From positions 106,878,972-106,942,971 of the forward strand of contig OY821517.1 in the NCBI GenBank assembly GCA_963682025.1: DNA of 64,000 nucleotides, in the 5' to 3' direction. Of the stretch, positions 33,225 to 45,271 are shown in pieces (position 1 is the stretch's first letter; each line of letters starts with the position of its first letter). The notes beneath the pieces are model-generated. The model worked only from the letters and a program-made list of their open reading frames with translations. It did no database searches and was not told the DNA's origin. This DNA is from Cordilura impudica. Lineage: Eukaryota; Arthropoda; Insecta; Diptera; Scathophagidae. The translations under genes were made by a program, and so were the position numbers.

Positions 33225-34230
33225 AAAAATTATCTTAATTTCTCAACATAGTCTCCTTTTGGCTCGATATACTTTTTCCAGCGGTATTCAATAGATTCGA
33301 TACCCTTTATATAGTAGAAACTGTCTGGCTCCTTAAAATGGCCATTAACAGGAGACTCCACCTCTTCATTGTAGCAAATCTTTTACTACCGAGACATTTC
33401 TTTAAGTTTGAAAATAGAAAATATTACGAGGAAGCTAAATTTGGCGGATATAGTGAGTGATGAAGCAATTCGATCTTTAATTCATAGAATTTGGCTTTCG
33501 CTATAATGGATGTGTCAAATGGTCCATTGTCTGAAGTAAAAAATATTTTAATTTTCATCAAATGTGCCCTTTTTCCTTAATTTCACCACAAAAATGCTGC
33601 CATAAGTTAGCATAATACTCGCCGTTGATTGTTTTTTCTTTCTGTAAATAATCAATAAACATTATCATACGCGTATCCTGAAAAACCGACGCCATAACCT
33701 TGCCTGCAGATGGAACTGTCTTCACTTTCTTCCATTTCAGTCCATTGTTATGACTGTTCTTTTATCGCAGGCATGATGTAGTGGACCTACGCCTGATCCG
33801 TGGTTACGAATTGACACAAATTCTCGGCTTTTTTTTGCCGTGTAACATTGCCAATACTTTATTGAAACATTTTCACATCGCTGTTTATGTTCTACTGTCA
33901 GCAAAGGCGGCACCCATGCTGCGGACAACATTCCCATCTCCAAATTTTCGGTCAATATTCACTTTTCGGAATGCCTACAATTTAAGCTCACTTATCACCC
34001 TCAGTGGACGATCATACAACACTATTTTCTAAATCGTTTCTGGCGTGACTACCTCATTTGTTCGGCCACGTCGGTGTTCTACTTTGCAGCTCATACAGCC
34101 TCGTTTAAACTCTGCCATCCAATATTTTGTAGTCGTAAATAAAGGAGAAGACTCCTCTGGAGTAGAATCTAGGTCGGCTTTAATATTAAACCCCTTGAAT
34201 GAAGGTATACTTTTGATGGCTCAAAAAAAA
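33225..34230 (-). pseudogene. mariner-family transposase ghost
   Basis: On the minus strand, pieces line up with mariner transposase. Near 34020-34110 is the second HTH region (AEFKRGC..EHRRGRTNEVVTPETI). At 33737-33955 is LEMGMLSAAWVPPLLTVEHK, the mariner WVPRxLT block, and then KKSREFVSI where YDETW should soon follow. Near 33640-33720 is KTVPSAGKVMASVF. Near 33600-33660 is MFIDYLQKEKTINGEYYANL. The C-terminal end IEYRWKKYIEPKGDYVEKLR stops near 33236. The second catalytic Asp region (HQDNAPAH) is not seen, and there are several frameshifts. A poly(A) run at 34219-34239 lies beside it. TIRs were not identified. Confidence 0.88.
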
Positions 34231-34483
34231 AAAAAAAAAAAACAAAATTAGAAGACGTGGCGATTAACCAAATAATACAGAAGAATACATTGGACAATGG
34301 AAAATTTTGCGGGGTGAGAAATTTCAAGTCAGAGTGAAAGTACTAAGCCAGTTTAGTAAAAAAAAGTTCTAGGCCAGCTTAGTAAAACCTCCAAAGGGTT
34401 AGGTGTTCTCAGGCTAAACTTTATATGACCTTTCATATTTTTTCTTATTTTAATATGTAGTAGCTTAGTTTTTCAGCTATAGC

Positions 34484-34572
34484 TCAATTCGTCGGTCTAG
34501 ACCGACTATACGATACCCTGTAGCATGCATTTAGAGACCCTCTCTCTAAGGTCCAATTAATTCGATATAAAA
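34484..34572 (+). mobile_element. Family-G element, 5'-end fragment
   Basis: Only the first ~90 bases: GTCGGTCTAGACCGAC, a worn subterminal repeat (ATACCCTGTAGCAT), and GAGACCC..CTAAGGTCCAATTAATTCGATAT. The rest is absent. Confidence 0.8.
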
Positions 34573-36048
34573 GTACCACTCTTACGTATACATATTTTCT
34601 ACTCTACTAATTAATCGACAGCTTAATTCCAAATCATGCAATGTCGAATTTTTTTTTAGTTTTTTTAAGTTTTCAATTTAGTATTTCTCAACTTAAATTC
34701 TGCCAAATTTTGGTGTGATCGGCTAAGCCAATCAAAAGTTATAAATAAAAAATTACTTAGCATACAAGTGAATGTTGAAAAACTGCAACTCTAAAGTTGT
34801 GTGAGTGTATTTAGCATACTTTGGTTAAAACTTTTTAAATTAGTGAAATTCTAAGTAGACTTAAGATTATGTGGAAATAAGGTTTCTTTGTGTCGTGTTT
34901 TCTATGCGCACTTAGCATGATCAACGCACAATTTTTTACACCTCCAAGTGTAGTTAGCAGGGTTTTTCTACTTGAAAAAATAGTTTGAAGTCGTATCTCT
35001 ACTTAACATGTTCTTGTTTGTACAAACTATCAGCAGAAAAACACACAATTTTTTGAGTTTTTACGAATAAAATCAGTTATCGTGCAAGACAAATGCTGAA
35101 ACTGGCCCAAAATATTTGTATTATTTATTAATATTTAATGTTAGAAGTTAAAATTAATCTGATATCTTTTGTAAAAAAAAAGAATCGAAAACTAATAATT
35201 TGATGCAGACATATTATAACGAAAGTATAGGTAAGTTAAAAAAAGTGATGTAAATTTTGAATTGTTTGGTTATATACATTTAAAATATGTTATGAGGAAA
35301 TGTTCAGGAAGATACAAGAGCATCCAGTTTTATGTGCCCTGATTTATCTTATCCATTATCGAACAATATGATTTGGTCAGATAGTGATTCCAGTTTCGTT
35401 ATGTATAATTATGGGTTGTATAAGTTAATTTAAATGAAAGAAAGAACGATTTTAAAACCATTCCCCGAGAGTGCCATTGATTATGACCCAATAAATGATT
35501 CATGCGAGACAGATTCATTGGAATCGCCTCCACCGTGCACACCGCAAATAGCAAAAAAAGAATTAAACAAATTTTAATACACCACCTTTAAAAAACTTTC
35601 GCATTAAACAACCACCATCTGAATGGCGTAAAAATATGGCAAAAGATTTAAAACTCCGAGCTAAGGAGTACTTAAATGCATATGGTTGTGGAGAATTCTG
35701 TAGAATGAAATATTTTCAAAATGCGTTTGAAGAAAATAGAATGCAGAAATAACTTTGTATTCACATTTAATGTATGAATTTAATGTAAACTTAACATTGA
35801 TATTACTTAAAAGTTTCTTCAAGAGGTCATACACAAAAAACAAACGTATATAGAATAGAATGGAATGGTTCTATTTGATAAGAAATACTATGAAAACCGC
35901 ACAATTACATGGCGTAATTGAAATGGTTTTTAAAATTTCAAGCAATTTGTTTCAGTTAAAAATTGGACTAAAAATATAATAAAATGAAGAATTGAATGAA
36001 TCCAAAATCAGAGAAGTTAAACTATCTAATGAAGAAAATTATAAACTA
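34573..36048. other. Unassigned stretch with weak coding signal
   Basis: Mostly AT-rich. Near 35450-35760 the plus strand has short frames with amino-acid-like composition, for example PPPCTPQIAKKEL and QPPSEWRKNMAKDLKLRAKEY. The second vaguely resembles the start of an insect transposon-encoded protein I cannot name. No start, no long frame, no terminal repeats. Confidence 0.3.
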
Positions 36049-36664
36049 CTAGCTGTTTTTACCCGGTGTTGCCCGGGATCCAAAGACCTTTGACTTGAAA
36101 TATGGTTCACTATGCTTACCAGGCGCTAAGTACTTAGTCTCCACTGAATAAATTCTTCAAAAAAATTAACTTTCTCCCCAAAATTTTTTATGAGATTTGG
36201 GATTTGTTCATTATGAAAAAAATTCAACAATGTTTGCGTTTTTTGGGGAGTAAATTAATTTTTTATTTAAATTTAAAATTTTTTGACAACAACAACAAAA
36301 ATACTTAAAAAATAAGCTGCGAAACCGCTTGTAGTTTATTTATTTTGTAAACATCAAATATAACGGAATCGTTTGCAAATTAGAGGGATCAGAACTTTTA
36401 AAAATTGAATTACTTCATTCAGTAAGTGATCATCATTGAGCAGATTGAGGTCTCTGCTCAATGAAGTTTCAAAAATAGAAGTTTAAAAAATGGAAAATGA
36501 ATCCGACGTTTAAAATTGTGCTGCAAGGTTGCTTAAAGACTTATCACTGAGCTGTGTTCCGCGTCCGTGCGCCCCTTCAGCGCGTTTGGCAGCTACACCC
36601 GTGCTGCCCCGCAGTTGTTGTCAACTTATTTTAATCGCCAAAATATATTTTTCAGATCATTCCG

Positions 36665-37410
36665 ATATTTTAGCTAAGCTGTGTTCCTCGAGCACGTCGA
36701 GTCGTGTCCGCGTCCGTGCTCCAATTCCGCGCACCGAAATGATGCTATTGAAAGGAACACAGATATAAAATAAATTTGTTGTAGGACAGATATTTAGAGC
36801 AGTATGTGGAATTTGTTTATTTCTTTCGGAGGAATTTTTTAAAATTTGGGGAATTGTGGAAAGTGCTCGGCGCCGTTTATGCATGGAGTGTTTTGAGTGT
36901 ATGATGTCTAAAATTACGAATTTTAGTTATTCTAGAGCTTTGTGATATACAAAATTTCTGGTTTTTCCTTCTGGTGCATATACAAAAATAATATACTCTG
37001 GAGCAGGCGACATAAAATTGTCTATGAGAAAAACAGTCGTTTAAGGAGTTTCGGATTGCCTGGATTCAGTTTGTCTTAGCCGCTGGATTTCTAGATGCAC
37101 TTGGGTAGATTAAGGCATTTCCGCTTCTCTTAACAAAGCTTGTTGAGCTGCGTTCCGTGAGCGCGTCGAAATGATGCTATTGAAAAGAATACATATTTTA
37201 AATGTGTTTATTGCAATACAGATGTTGAGATCAGTATGCAAATTTTCACTTAAATAAATATTTAACAAAATTCATTAAATAAAAATATGTAAAAATTTAA
37301 GAAAGAATTTGGGGTGTAAGTTCATTTTCTTGATTTCGTTAAAAATAAAATGGAGAATTTGTTAATTTCTTTTGGAGACCTTTTTTAAATTTGGGAAATT
37401 TGTTCATCGT
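36665..37410. repeat. Pair of diverged direct repeats inside the Helitron
   Basis: The block at 36670-36860 (GAAATGATGCTATTGAAAGG, GTTCCTCGAGCACGTCGAG, TTTCGGAGGAATTTTTT) recurs at about 37140-37400 (GAAATGATGCTATTGAAAAG, GTTCCGTGAGCGCGTCG, TTTTGGAGACCTTTTTT) with an insertion. The first copy has unusually GC-rich patches (36550-36620). Confidence 0.65.
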
Positions 37411-38420
37411 GAAGTTAATACCGTGTACCAAATTTCCGAGAAATCCTTTGAAAAATACAAATTTGTATAGCGAACAATTGTACCAAAAAACAGAAAATGA
37501 TTTTTATAAAAAAGTGGGCGTAAAGCTAGGCGTGGCCAAAACGACATATAATCTGACCTTCGCCGGAGTACAGAGATTAGGTGTACCAAATTTCAGAGCA
37601 AACCGTTGAAAAATAAAAGTTTGTATAGCAGTCAAACAAAGAAACAAATAAAAGGAAAAAAAAAAATAAACTTTATATACATATAAGAAGGCGCAAATTT
37701 AGGCCTGGCCGGTAAGAAGCATATGGCAAAAAATGGTTGAAAAATAATAATTTGTATAGCTAACAAATATTCCAAAAAACAGAAAAAGAACTGTGTACAA
37801 AAAGTGGGCTTAAAAGTAGGCGTGGCCGGTAAGAATCATATGACGACCTTTCGTGGAGTACAGAGATCGTGCATACCAAATTTTAGAGAAATCCGTTGAA
37901 AAATTCAAATTTTTATAGCGAACAAATATATCAAAAAACAGAAAATGAATAGTACATAAAAAGTGGGCGTGAAAGTAGGCGTGGTCGGTAAGAATCATAT
38001 GGACACCTTTCTTGGGTACCGTGATCGTGTGTAACAAATTTTCGAGGAATCCGTTGAGAAATATAAATTTTTATAGCAAATAAATATACCAAAAAAAGAA
38101 AATGAATTTTGTATAAAAAGTGGGCATAAAAGTATGCGTGGCCGCAAGAATCACATGGTGACCTTGCCTGGAGTACTGATATTGTGTGTTCAAATTTCAG
38201 AGAAATCCGTTGAAAAATAAAAATTTGTATAGTGAACAATTATACCAACAAACAGAAAATAAATTGTATACAAAAAGTGGGCGTAAAAGTAGGAGTGGCA
38301 GGTAAGAATCATATGCCGACCTTTCCTGGAGTACAGAAATTTCAGAGAAATCCGTTGAAAAATAAAAATTTGTATAGCGGTCAAACAAACAAACAAAAAA
38401 CAGAAAATGAATTTTATATG
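37400..38420. repeat. ~155-bp tandem array inside the Helitron
   Basis: Six to seven units with landmarks AAATCCGTTGAAAAATA (37437, 37600, 37730, 37889, 38045, 38203, 38347), AAAAAACAGAAAATGAA, AAAAAGTGGGCGTAAAAGTAGG and CCTTTCCTGGAGTACAGAGA. Spacing is 130-163 bases. The last unit merges into the Helitron 5' end, so the array looks like amplification of the terminal region. Confidence 0.88.
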
Positions 38421-38426
38421 TATAGA

Positions 38427-39546
38427 TTTTATCAATATAAATTCGATGAAGCCTTTATAAATTAAATTAAAAATTAGAAATTATAAATTATAAATTAGAA
38501 ATTAAAAGATATATTGAAATCAGAAAGTGAAGTAAGGAAAATTTGATTCTTCAAGAATCAAAAAAAAAAAAAAACGAAAAGATCTCATATATCTGTGTGA
38601 CAAATATGTAGTTCCAAAACATTACCAGCATTTCAATAGAGAACTCAAACGTGTAATTGTCTACGAATATGTGGTTATGTCTGAAAATGATACTTGAAAC
38701 ATCGTTAAATTACCTTTACTTACTTTTTAAAAAGTTACGTGTAATTTTTATTGACACATACAATTTTTTTAATTAAACTATTATAGAACTTTTTGCTTTA
38801 TAGTTTAATAATTAAAAATTAAAGATATATGTACTTATGTATCTGTATATGTTTCGCTTTTGCTATTAAATGTTTGTTTATGAATTTTACTTAAATACTT
38901 TCAGTTTGCATTGAATTGAACTGTATTGATTTTAGTTTATTTTTAAATCATTAAAAAAATTTAACACATTATCAAAAATTGTTTCGTGGTTAATAATAAT
39001 TTTAAATATATGTACGTTAGCCTATGTGGGTACATTGAATTTAATACTTCAGATACTTTCCGAACCATATGTGTACATGGACGACCAACAAAAACAAAAA
39101 TTAGGGAAACATCAAAAAAATGCTAAGGCGACTTACCCGACTACTTGATAAATTTTTGTGCATTCTAAAGAATTCTATGCCATTTTTAAATATTATAGAC
39201 ATAAAATATTTAAAATTGGAAACAGCGAAAAGTGTTCTACCTCATACAGTTTTCGAGATATCGCCCGTAAGGTTTAAGAGCTTCACCTGCAAGACTCACT
39301 TTTTCGACTTAGTATGTTTTGGAATTGAGCAGTCGAAATTATAATCATATAATCATATGTTAAAAATTCAAAAAATTTATAAAAAAAAGAGGAAAAACTT
39401 TAACTTTATTTTTGAATATTTCATTCGATAAAATTAGTCTAACTTGAGTGGCTTAAGCTATTTGCTGAAGAATTAAATGAGAAATCATCAATGGTTCATG
39501 GGTTATAGCTGAAAAGATAAGCAAATAAACATCAAGATAAGGAAAA
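38427..39546. other. Gene-free stretch
   Basis: AT-rich, with short ATTAGAAATTATAAATT repeats at 38460-38510 and poly(A) near 38560-38575. Nothing else recognised. Confidence 0.5.
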
Positions 39547-40325
39547 ACAAGTGAGAAAATTATACTATACCCTATACCGTGGTTTAGGGACCCTATCCCT
39601 TCAGTGCAACTAACGGGATTTAGAAAATAAGCATAAACCAAATTTGAGTGGCATTGTTATTATTTTTTTTTTGGCTGCAGATATCAAAAAGTTCATATCG
39701 GATGCTATATTTATATGAGGACTAGGTCGAATATGGACCAATCCTGATCATATTTGGTAAAGTCAGTTATATTTTGAAAAAATATATACAAACTAAATTT
39801 GAGAAAAATCTGTGCAACATTTTTGTTTTTTGATAGATTTAAGTGAAGATCGGGAAGCAGCTCTATTTGAGGCCTATGACTAGGTATTGTCCTGTAGGGA
39901 TTATTTTTGGACTACTGATTAATGGATATAATGAACATATACAAACCCAGTTTGACTGAGATCTATATGTCAATTTGGATCTTATGGCAATTTATGTCTA
40001 TTTCATAGGGGTCATTTGTATGGGGACTAGGTCTGAACGTGAACCTTATTTCACCAATTTCAATAGCTTCCATGACCGGTAAAAGCTTATATATCAAATT
40101 TCATCAAAATATATTCTTATTTGCGATCTGTAATTCGATTATAAGGTTTACATGGACACACACACACGGACGGACGGACAGACGGACAGACATCTCTAAA
40201 TCGACTCAGAAAGTGATTCTGAGTCGATAGGTATAATAGAAGATGGGTCTAGGTCAAATATTTTTGGTAGTTACAAAGAGCAGCACAAAGTCATTATACA
40301 AAACCACATAGCGGTATAGGGTATC
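39547..40325 (+). mobile_element. Family-G element, copy 9
   Basis: Near full length, but the 20-bp palindrome is deleted (ATTATACTATACCCTATACC). It has a mixed GGAC/AGAC tract near 40168-40190 and a slightly worn hairpin end (ACCACATAGCGGTATAGGG). Confidence 0.85.
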
Positions 40326-41100
40326 CATAATATTAATAGGCTAGGCGGTTAGTTCTGACCGATGTTTTGTTATACCGTTTTATCCAGATTTGGACCAAAC
40401 GTGCATTATATAAAAGGTATTTCTTTTTAGCCATTTTGCAGATTTACAGATTTTAAAATTTTTTCCTCTATTTCCAGTAAATTGCATTTAAGTTTGCTTC
40501 TAACACATACATAATATTACACATATGCTATGTGGGTTTTATTAAATTTGTTAGTGTTTGTTAATGAATTTGTTGTCTTCATTCACAATAATAATAAACC
40601 ATAAATTTGTTGGTTTGTGTATTGGCTAAGTTGAAAAAAAAAATCTTCCTAGAAATTGCACTCGAATTTCGAGCACTGGAATCTGCTCTTAAATATAAAT
40701 GTTTATAAATCTTCAAACATTTTAGAGATTTCACTATTACTTTCACTCTGAGTTTTAATTTTTCACCCACCCAGAATGGCTGTTGTAGTGGATTCGCTAA
40801 TGGATTCTAGATAAACTGCAGTTCGATAACTTGAATTAAATTGTAGAAGTTGATAAAACTATTAATTATGAAAACTGATTTGGTCAGTCGGGGCTATAGA
40901 CTATGGGAGCGGTCTACCTTCGTGTTTCATTACCTACATTTTTTGAACGAGCCATGGTTTCGTTTTTACTTTTATATTGTTCTCCACCAATATAACTCTC
41001 GTTTAAACTAAAATCTTTTTAAATCTTATGTCCTTAGATTGGCAATAACTTTGAATTTTTGTTTTGGACGGATTTTCTTACCAACTTTTGCAAATGTTTT
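40326..41100. other. Gene-free stretch
   Basis: AT-rich; nothing recognised. Confidence 0.5.
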
Positions 41101-41522
41101 ATGGCGTTCTATTATGCCGTTTTCTTTTCTGACAAAAAAATGTCGCCCTTTTTCTGCCCTTTTTTAGAAAAGTGTAATTTTTTATATATTCTGAATTATA
41201 TTATATATCAATCGAAAGGTCTCAAAGTGCTGTGTTCATAAATGCAAAAAAAATTGTATTATTATCCTCTTGGAAGTCATAGGGTGAAAATATTCAAAAA
41301 AGGGGAACAATGGGGAAATATTCTCACACTATGACCTGAAAGAAGTCAATGGCTGGAATTTTTCTGTTTAAGAGGGCTCGACTTTGAGACCTTTCGATTG
41401 ATGTATAAGATAAGCTTGCTCTTAATTCAGAATATATAAAAAAATACACTATTCGAAAAAAGTGCAAAAAAAGGGCGACATTTTTTGTCAGAAAAGAAAA
41501 CGGCATTAGATTTAGTGCCATC
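41101..41522. repeat. Long foldback (inverted repeat), ~200-bp arms
   Basis: 41101-41295 and 41316-41522 are imperfect reverse complements. Shared blocks are ATGGC..ATGCCGTTTTCTTTTC, TGACAAAAAA(A)TGTCGCCC, TTATATATTCTGAATT, ATCAATCGAAAGGTCTCAAAG, and GTCATAG.GTGA.AATATT next to the ~20-base centre. A transcript across it would fold into one long hairpin. Confidence 0.85.
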
Positions 41523-43399
41523 TTGAATACTACTTGATCAGTTAATAATATGGGATTAGAATAGAGTTCTTGAATGGATAATATTGTTTTCTTTTCGGTA
41601 GCTCGTTTTTTATAGCACTTTTATAATATTCAGTACTTCATTGTCAATAACATACTTCGATCAGAAGGATATTCTAAGTAATAAAGTGCGTGTGTTGAAT
41701 AGTTAAAATCAAAAAGGTTCGATTATGGCTGAAAAGTCATTAAGTCCTGATTTTTCTGATTTCTACACTATAGTGAAATACTTGTTAACTTAAAAACAAA
41801 CAGAAACAACTTCTTTCTCTATCTAATATATCCGTTGTCTTCCATACATATTTCAATGGCTGTGTTGCGTTTCAAACTTATTTATGTTGAAAATGCGATT
41901 ACTACCTTTTTATTTTTTCTTTTTTTTTCAATTTTAGCTGGGCATTTGTAAATACAGCGGAGATATTCGTAAAACTTTGGCTAAAGAGAACTACTAAATA
42001 CTTTACTGTTGATTCTTTTATCTATACTTTTTAGGCCTGATTCCATTCGTGTATATATGTATATTAACAGTTGGTGGGTTTTTTTTTATAGTCCTGTGTT
42101 GGGTTTGTCTACTTTTTATTACAACTCAACCGAAAAAAGTTGTTGAGTGTTTATTTGCGTATTATTGCCAAAAATATTTAGTGTTTTCAATTTGTAAGCC
42201 TATCAAATGGTCTATCTGTCTATACGCTGCTACACGTCAATGACTACGTAAATCAGTTATTCACGTGAATGTGCTAGTACGTACAAATATACGGACCAAA
42301 AGTTATTTAGACGAGTATGCGTGTTATTTTACACTTTGTGTATATTTTTATTTAACTCCACTACGATGTAAATGTTTTTCAAAGGTGGGTTTTTGGCCAC
42401 TTGTTGTTATTTATAAGCCAAAATAAAAGTATATTGCGTGCTTTTTGTTGATAATCAAATAAACACTTAAATTTAATGACAGCGTTGATTAACGATATGG
42501 AAATAGTATTTTAAATATATAATGGCTAATAATAAAAAATAAAATTTTATGAGTTTTATGTGTTTATATGTGTAGAATTATAACTTACATGTCTCAATTC
42601 GATTGATTCGTCATTCGAAGCCATTATATGGTTTTTAGGTATGTAAACTTAGTTTTTATGCAATAACTTTTCTTATTTAGGAGATAATGTTAAATTTATA
42701 TTTCACAACCGTACATTATGAAGTAATTTTATTTTCCTATTTATTAAGTTTAATAAATTTAATATCTCTTGATTTCAAAGTCATTTACAAAATGGTTTAA
42801 TTAAGTTTATAAGATTTGATTACTACACAAATTTATATTACAAAGTTAAAATTAATTTAATTCTGTTAGTTGCCGATGATGCCTTTTGACTTATTAGGAC
42901 ATACACAGAGAGAAATCTTCTTGAGAAAGTCTGATATCTATTAAATATGGAAGCTGAAAACTAATTTTCTTAAGGTTCTTTTTTGATATTTTGAAAATCC
43001 TTAAATCCTTTAAAACGATCATTTTATTGAATTTTTTTGGTAAATTTTAAATATGCTCAATATAATCCTTAAAAAAGTCCTGCATTTTCAACGAAAATAA
43101 AAATCGCACATTTTTATTGTAACCGTGCAGACACAAGTTTTTACTTTTATGCCCGTAACTTCCAAAAAGAGATAACTACGCGTGTAAATATGTAATAGAT
43201 ATCTTCACCTATGCGATAAAATTACATTGGTAATTTTAACGTTTAATTCATCTACGTGTTTCTACCAAATAGAAATCTGTTAAAGAATGGCAACATTCTC
43301 GTGTGACGTTTATTATTAAGTCAAAAAACTTTGTCAAATTTTATTATTATTTTTATTTGTAAAAATGCCTTTTAAATAAATAAATTTTGTAACATTGAT
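41523..43399. other. Gene-free stretch, 1.9 kb
   Basis: AT-rich, no recognised gene or TE. The 64-codon frame at 42049-42243 looks compositional. Confidence 0.45.
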
Positions 43400-43739
43400 A
43401 TGTCGGGAAAAGGAATCAATAGAAGTGCGAATTTTACGGAGAAAGAAAAAAGAAACAGTAACAGAAAAAGCCGCCATGCGGGTAAAATTAGCAGAGAAGT
43501 TTAACCCAGCCAGTGGTAGATCTCTTCGAGATATATCAAATTTGCGGTCGAAGTATGATGACCTGAAAAAGAATCTTCAAAAGAAAACTGGAAACAATAA
43601 ACGAGAGATGTACAAAACAGGCAGAGGACCGGCGCCAACTATAAATTTGTCATCAGATGAAGAGCTCCTGTTATGGTTATTAGGACCGTCAGTTTTTGGT
43701 TACAGGATCGTGGATGAAGTGTTAAGGAATCCACTTTAA
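43400..43739 (+). pseudogene. Myb/SANT-like DNA-binding protein, frameshifted
   Basis: From ATG at 43400 the frame reads MSGKGINRSANFTEKEKR, the usual start of this family (RSxNFTxxEK). The reading then shifts near 43440-43460 into the frame ending at 43739, which reads KAAMRVKLAEKFNPASG, RDISNLRSKYDDLKKNLQKK and MYKTGRGPAPTINLSSDEE. FN.xSG..R....LR.KY.NLKK..YKTGGGP is characteristic of Myb/SANT-like adaptor proteins, which occur both as host genes (MSANTD3, zeste-like) and as the second protein of Harbinger transposons. It would bind DNA. A GT-rich donor-like site (CTGTAAGT) lies just after the stop. I see no Harbinger transposase nearby, so its origin is open. Confidence 0.65.
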
Positions 43740-44071
43740 CTGTAAGTTAAAATTAATAAAGTTAAAATTTTTGTATTTATACTTATATGTGCATCATCTT
43801 TTTGATGGGTAAACATCTATGCGCTCAGGGAAGGTAAAATCCAATTTCAGACTACAATCACAAAAACAGCGTAACGCAAAATCGGTGTGTGGTATATGTA
43901 AGTGTATTGGTGTATTTAGTAAGCATAACCGCCGACTTCGCTCTCTGTTTAATAAAATTACAAATCTTTTTTGTTAATTTTAAATATTGAATTGTATATG
44001 TATATACTAGGAAAGCATTGGAGAAGTCAAAAATAAACTTAGGTGTTTTTTTTTTATCACTGCACCTTTTC
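43740..44071. other. Spacer; left member of a direct repeat
   Basis: Bases 43728-43805 (AAGGAATCCACTTTAA..TTTTTGTATTTAT..ATGTG..CATCTTTTT) resemble 45439-45515 in direct orientation. The minisatellite arrays lie between the two. Confidence 0.5.
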
Positions 44072-44719
44072 CAATTGTATTTCAGAAATCATCAATTGAA
44101 TTTCAGAATGTATCAATTTGTTTCAGAAAACATTAATTTATTTTCAGAAAATATTAATTGAATATCAGAAAGTATCAATTGTATTTCAGAAAACATCAAT
44201 TGAATTTCAGAAAGTATCAATTGTGTCTCAGAAAACATCAATTGATTTACAGAAAGTATCAATTGGCCTTCAGAAAGTATGAATTGAATTTCAGAAAACA
44301 TCAACTGCTTTCCAGTAATAATCAATTGTATTTCAGAAAGCATTGATTGATTTTCAGAAAGAATCATTTGTATTTAAGAAAACATCAAATGTATTTCAGA
44401 AATTATCAAATGTATTTCAGAAACCATCAAATGTATTTCAGAAAATTTTAAATGTATTTCAGAAAACAGCAAATGTATTTCAACAATTATCTAATGTATT
44501 TCAGAAAACATCAAATGTATTTCAGAAAACATAAAATGTATATCTGAAATTATCAAATGTATTTCAGAAAATATCAAATGTATTTCAACAATTATCTAAT
44601 GTATTTCAGAAAATGTCAAATGTATTTCAGAAAACATCAAATGTATTTCAGAAATTATTAAATTTACTTCAGAATATATGAATTGAATTTCAGAAAATAT
44701 CATTCGAGTCTCAGAAAAA
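44072..44719 (+). repeat. 21-bp minisatellite array, about 31 units
   Basis: Units of the form CAATTGAATTTCAGAAAGTAT, then a second half with CAAATGTATTTCAGAAAATAT. Because 21 is divisible by three, both strands stay open in places and give seven-residue repeats (such as RKYQLxF or SEIQLML). I read that as a by-product, not a gene. A shorter array of the same unit in inverted orientation is at 45272-45414. Confidence 0.93.
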
Positions 44720-45271
44720 TAGTCAGAAACATAAAAACATATTTTTTTAAGTATAACTCTGGTATTAAGTATTACTCTTGTAAACTACATATCGTCATTT
44801 TTTTTTACAGGAGAAGCAAAAACATCATAAAACAAAAATTGCTTTAAACTTAATACCCAATTTTTAGAATCAAGCTGAAAAACAAAGATTGGTTTTTTTT
44901 ATATAAAAACAAATTTATGGTAAAATAGTAGTTTTTAAGTAAAAGGCCGTAACTACAATACAATAAGTCTATTTTGAACTTTTTGCTAGTTACGACCTTT
45001 TGTGTTTTAGTGTTTTAGGTGACGATATAAACGTGTTTTTTTTTTTCAAAATGATGACTTCAAAATCGGTCAAAATTCTATCCTGGAGTTTATATTGTAA
45101 CTGATTAACAAATAAAGGCCTCATATTCTTTTGATTAAAAGGCCGACCTTGATAGTTTATTGTCCAGAGCATAACAAATAAATCCAAATATTGCTAAACA
45201 TTTTCTGCGACTCCAAATCACTAATAGAAACAATAATAGCTTTTCGGTATTGTATGGTAAACAACTTTTTA
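44720..45271. other. Spacer between the two minisatellite arrays
   Basis: AT-rich. TAAAAGGCCGTAACTAC (44940) and GCTAGTTACGACCTTTTG (44986) form a worn inverted pair, and AAAGGCC recurs at 45114 and 45139. No gene. Confidence 0.5.

Larger units (their letters stand above)
36049..38426 (-). mobile_element. Non-autonomous Helitron with both termini
   Basis: On the minus strand the 5' end is TCTATACATATAAAATTCATT (from 38426), preceded by A (38427). The 3' end is a hairpin CCCGG-GCAACA-CCGGG (36062-36077), then TAAAAACAG and CTAG (ending 36049), followed by T. TC at the start, CTRR at the end, a 3' hairpin and insertion between A and T are the defining Helitron features. I see no Rep or helicase frame, so it would need proteins from another Helitron. 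The interior holds a ~155-bp tandem array and a diverged pair of ~200-bp direct repeats. Confidence 0.82.

Noticed and set aside
37400..38420. CRISPR array
   Set aside because: The units are ~155 bp with no constant repeat/variable spacer alternation, and the genome is eukaryotic.
44113..44534. Heptad-repeat protein on either strand
   Set aside because: A 21-bp minisatellite automatically gives seven-residue repeats on both strands; no start context, and both strands are equally open.
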